Below, piece by piece: positions 60,080 through 64,000 of a stretch of DNA of 64,000 nucleotides. Below the pieces are notes generated by a model. It worked only from the letters and a program-made list of their open reading frames with translations. It searched no databases and was not told the origin of the DNA. Each line of letters begins with the position of its first letter. Position 1 is the first letter of the stretch. Made by a program: the position numbers and the translations under genes. Origin of the DNA: Neocallimastix lanati (nom. inval.) (Eukaryota > Neocallimastigomycota > Neocallimastigomycetes > Neocallimastigales > Neocallimastigaceae); the NCBI GenBank assembly GCA_016946835.1, contig JACVTC010000013.1, forward strand, positions 421,001-485,000, read 5' to 3'.

Positions 60080-60560
60080 AAATGTCAGAGTTCAACAATC
60101 TATGCTACAACAACGTTTTATGTCCTTACAAACAATAATTAATCTAATCGATAAGGACCATAACGTCGATTTATGGTAAGATGAATTTATATCATAAAGC
60201 AAAATTCAAAAATAACCACACCTGAAAAAATTTATGAATGATGTCGTATGAAAGTACAAGCTAAAACTATTTAAGAATTAGTGATAAGAATACTGAAGGA
60301 TTTTAAATCAATGAAAATTAATAAAGGAAATGATATCAAATAATTCAGAAAGAAATATTCCAAATTATACAAGTTAGATGATGATTATAAATTAAAAATA
60401 TCTCTTTGTGTTTTTATATTTAATAATCAATAGAACAGCTGTGTGGCCGAATATAAATTCTAAAAGTTTTTATTTTTAGAATTTAATAAAAAATTATCAT
60501 TATAGGAAGGATAGATGATGTAAATTTTTATGACAAAATAGAAAATAGAAAAAGAATTAA
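60080..60560 (+). mobile_element. Possible Ty3 Gag scrap
   Basis: Faint similarity to the Gag at 7088-8128 is seen on the plus strand: LVIRILKDFKSMKINKGNDI, then FRKKYSKLYKLDDDYKL, at the place where Gag has LKRIIIEPNE and FNTRYLELYDLLE. It is heavily broken and very old if real. The call is weak. Confidence 0.3.
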
Positions 60561-63500
60561 GATCAAAAACTCAAAATAATAATAATTTATCTTCAATCAA
60601 TAGAAAAAAAAAAATATTATGTGATATGAAAGAAAAATAAAAATAAAAATAAAAACGAATTAAGTAATTTCTTATAAATACTACAGATTTAAATATATAT
60701 AGTGCAAAAGATTAATTGGAAAAAGAATGGTAAATAATATTATTAACAACAATTAGAATTAAATCTATAGTTAAAAAACAGAACTATCTAATTCAATAAA
60801 ATTAACTATTCAAGATACTGTATAAAATGTTTTTCTTTAATAATGCTCTTCAATAAATTTAGAAGTCAAGAACATAAAAATATTTATTCCTTGAGATAAC
60901 GATATAATATTAATATGGATTCTGCTTGTTTTTTAGAGAAATATTATATTTATATATCTCAAAACAAAATAAAAAAAAGCATACTCCAAACATGTGGAAT
61001 ACATATTTAATAATTGTATAATATAATTTTTAATTAATATAGGCATTTTAAATCTTAAAGAAACATTTAATATTCAGAATCTCATTAATAAAAAATATTT
61101 ATATATCAAATCATTTATATATTATAATTTAAAGAAGATAAAATAATTTTTATATAATAAATTGCTTATACCAAGAAAACGAAGAAATCAAAATTATCAT
61201 GTTAAAGTGTTATAATGGAAATAATTATAAACATTATCAACGTATGACGAAAAATTTTTTAAAATTCATAATAATAAAGGTTTATATATTATGACTAATC
61301 AAGAAATTTATAATTTCAAATAAATTATTATAAATCACGTTAATAAAAATAACATATATTTGAAACTTGATTTTCTGATTTAATTTTTAAAATAATAATA
61401 TAGAAAATTGTTCGAATAAATATTTTAATAATTTAAATAGATAAGAAAAAAGTAATTTCTACTCTATAAATCAATTAACAATTAAAATACAAATTAACTG
61501 AAACAAAAAATACATTATAATTTAATCTAAAATTAATGATGTTTGAAGTTTTTGTATATTGACAATAATATATTTAATATATATGATTTTATATATTATG
61601 AATAATCAAAAATTTAATTTCTATAACTTATATTCTTTTATTATTATACTCAGTGTAATTTGCAATTTATTATTTATTATTCATATTAGTAATATATTTT
61701 TAACAACTCTAAGTGTATTATTTTTTTAAAAAGTTTGCTTTTTAAAAAAATTCAATTAAAATATAAAATACATAATAATAAAGAAAAATTAATATAAAAT
61801 GCTTTAGAATTATATAATTTGAATTATTATTACAGTTTATTATAATAATAACTATTGATTTTTCGATTTATTATTGATTATTATTTTGATTAATTTTGGG
61901 GGTTCATTTTGGAATAACTATTTCCAATTGAACATTAAGGAAAATGATTTAGTTTATATTAAAAAAAAAATCTTATTAGTAATTTGAGTAATTTTTGTTA
62001 TTAGATATATTCTAAGATATTCTTTATAGAATTTAAATAATTCTTGATTTTAATAACAATTGTATTTTAAAAATATAATAACTCTAATAATATATTTAAA
62101 GAATATTGATTATAATAAATATTGATATTAATAATAAATTGATATTAAATAAAAATTGGCTTTAGTATTAATGTAATATCTATTTTTATAAAATATTGGA
62201 ATTAATAAAGTTTTGGATATTAATAATAAAATATTTATGTTAACAATTTTTAGTAATAAATAAATTAATTTTACAAATATAGAAAAATTTTACAGTATTC
62301 AAGAATAAATAAATTTATTCATGGATTTGTATAACTTTTGTAATATTAACAATAATAAGATTATTTGTCCATTCTTTTATAGATGGTACGAAATCAATAA
62401 AAGTGTATATTTTTATTATAAAAATCTTATTTTTTTTCTACTTAAAGAATTTTTATTTTATTTAAATATATCAAATATCTAAATTTAACATTAATACAAT
62501 TTTAAACAAATTATCAAAAATTTATAATTTAATTATTTTATTATTTTTATTGAAATGGTAATTTCTTTAAATTTTAAAATCTAAATTATCAAATTTATTT
62601 ATTTTAATTCAAATAATTATTAAACAAAATATAAGACAATAATAAAAATATTCACCAATCATAATTAATAAAATTCAATTTATAAACAATGTTAAAATTA
62701 TTAATAAAAAATTTAATTTCTAGAATTATAATTACATTTTCTTTATATGAAGAGCTAAGCAATATAGACTATAGTTTCTGAAAGTATTCTGAATAAACTA
62801 TACAATGATATTAATATCATTCTTTTAATTCAAAATATTAAAAAAGTAATGATCATTTGAAAATGAGTATTAAATTTCTTTTAAATAGATAGAATTAATT
62901 AACTTTTCTGACTAAAAATTAAATTATTAATTTTATATTAATAGCAATACCTATTCCGGAACAATTTTAAATATTCCTAGAAAAGTTATTTTTATTATTA
63001 AATATTTTTAAATATTTAATAATACTTAATTGTGTATTAAAGGTAAGTTATAGATAAATTTACTGAAATAGTTTGATTTTTATTAAATATGTAATAAATT
63101 TGATTTTTAGTTATTTTCTTTTATACTAATAATGTTTTCATAAATACTTTTATTATCCTTATTAAAAAATACTATCTATTAAGAGATCAATATTATCTAA
63201 AATTGTAATGTCAATCACACAAAAATATGTCAAAAATATAAATCTATTTTTGATAATTTTCTACCAAATAGTAATTGACCGTTTTCATTTCTCTAAATAA
63301 TAAAGTTATTACTGATATATCATTAAATATATTCTATTCAATATCTGAACAATCCTGTATCATTTCTATAATATCTTCTTTGTTTTCTTCGGAAAAAATA
63401 CTTAATAATAAATAATTTATAATAATTTATATTATATTTACTGTAAATATTAATACTTTTATAAATATTATAAGCTTCCATTAATATAATCTATAAAATT

Positions 63501-64000
63501 AAATAAATAATAATATTTTTGGTTTTAATAATTCTTTGAATAAAATTATCATTTATACTAGTTATTTCTTTATATATACTATTCTTATCTATTAGATAAT
63601 TTGGTACATCATAGAAAGAAAAATCTATACATTTATTGAAATTATCTACTTTTTCTTCTTTACTAAATCACCAATTATATTATCAAATATTATCAATTAT
63701 AGTATTTACCATATTAGCTATTCTGAAATTTTGATAGTTACGACATTGTCGTAGATAAAATATATATCTTTAAAAAAAATGGTTTCCTAATTACTACTTT
63801 ATATTCATTATATTGGAACCGATACCAAAAAAAGATTATATATATTAATTATTCATTTTAATAAATGTATTTTATTGTGAATTAATAATTATATTAATAA
63901 ATTTTAAAATTTTTTATTATTTTAATTTGTTATATTGATATTAAAGATATTCATTTTTTTACGGCTTTTTATATATATTAATATTCAATTTTTTATTTTT
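60561..64000. other. A/T desert without genes
   Basis: I see no gene, RNA or convincing repeat in this stretch. The same holds for 57711-60079 apart from the palindromes noted and a short Asn-codon-rich stretch on the minus strand (58230-58590). Confidence 0.5.

Overview
The window looks like repeat-dense nuclear DNA from a very AT-rich eukaryote. By eye about four fifths of the bases are A or T. Poly-Asn (AAT/AAC) stretches fill the coding linkers, non-coding DNA is almost pure A/T, and one gene shows a 64-base intron with plain GT...AG ends. These traits together with secreted Cys-rich and Thr-rich proteins fit an anaerobic gut fungus (Neocallimastigomycota) best. Other AT-rich eukaryotes such as dictyostelids cannot be excluded. 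No bacterial operon, rRNA, tRNA gene or CRISPR array was seen.

About two thirds of the window is mobile DNA. Left edge (1-5.7 kb): a Ty3/gypsy gag piece, a Ser-rich C-terminal gene scrap, a worn Ty1/copia element, and a 722-base inverted-repeat element. Next (5.7-24.0 kb) comes a nest. A Ty3/gypsy element with about 700-base LTRs (5728-6427 and 23135-23839) holds a copia element (12375-22794, 5-base target repeat). That copia element holds an odd fragment (about 14.3-19.6 kb) with a Ty3-like RNase H and coiled-coil Gag-like proteins but no integrase. The outer Ty3 element seems to sit in the LTR of an older Ty3 copy (23.8-26.7 kb). More Ty3 scraps fill 26.7-28.5 kb.

The middle (28.9-45 kb) starts with a broken Thr-rich secreted-protein gene. 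A chromodomain-bearing Ty3 element (chromovirus) follows, with LTRs at 30270-30829 and 39775-40321. A Mutator-like DNA transposon lies in its leader. Between the inverted repeats of that transposon lies an apparently intact two-exon gene for a small secreted Cys-rich protein (38645-39098). A plus-strand Ty3 element (40.8-45.0 kb) then runs into, and has cut off, a secreted-protein gene read on the minus strand (to 45675).

The right side (46.6-54.5 kb) holds two large broken genes facing each other tail to tail. The plus-strand gene has a membrane leader and a Gly/Ala-rich hydrophobic segment. The minus-strand gene has a Gly/Ser/Thr-rich start, bulb-type-lectin-like repeats and an acidic tandem repeat. 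From 54.5 kb to the end is an A/T desert with only a copia scrap near 57.5 kb and a doubtful gag scrap near 60.3 kb.

There is no pathway here. The biology is one of repeated insertion, with a few host secreted-protein genes caught in between. Most host-like genes are damaged; the two-exon gene is the clearest intact one.
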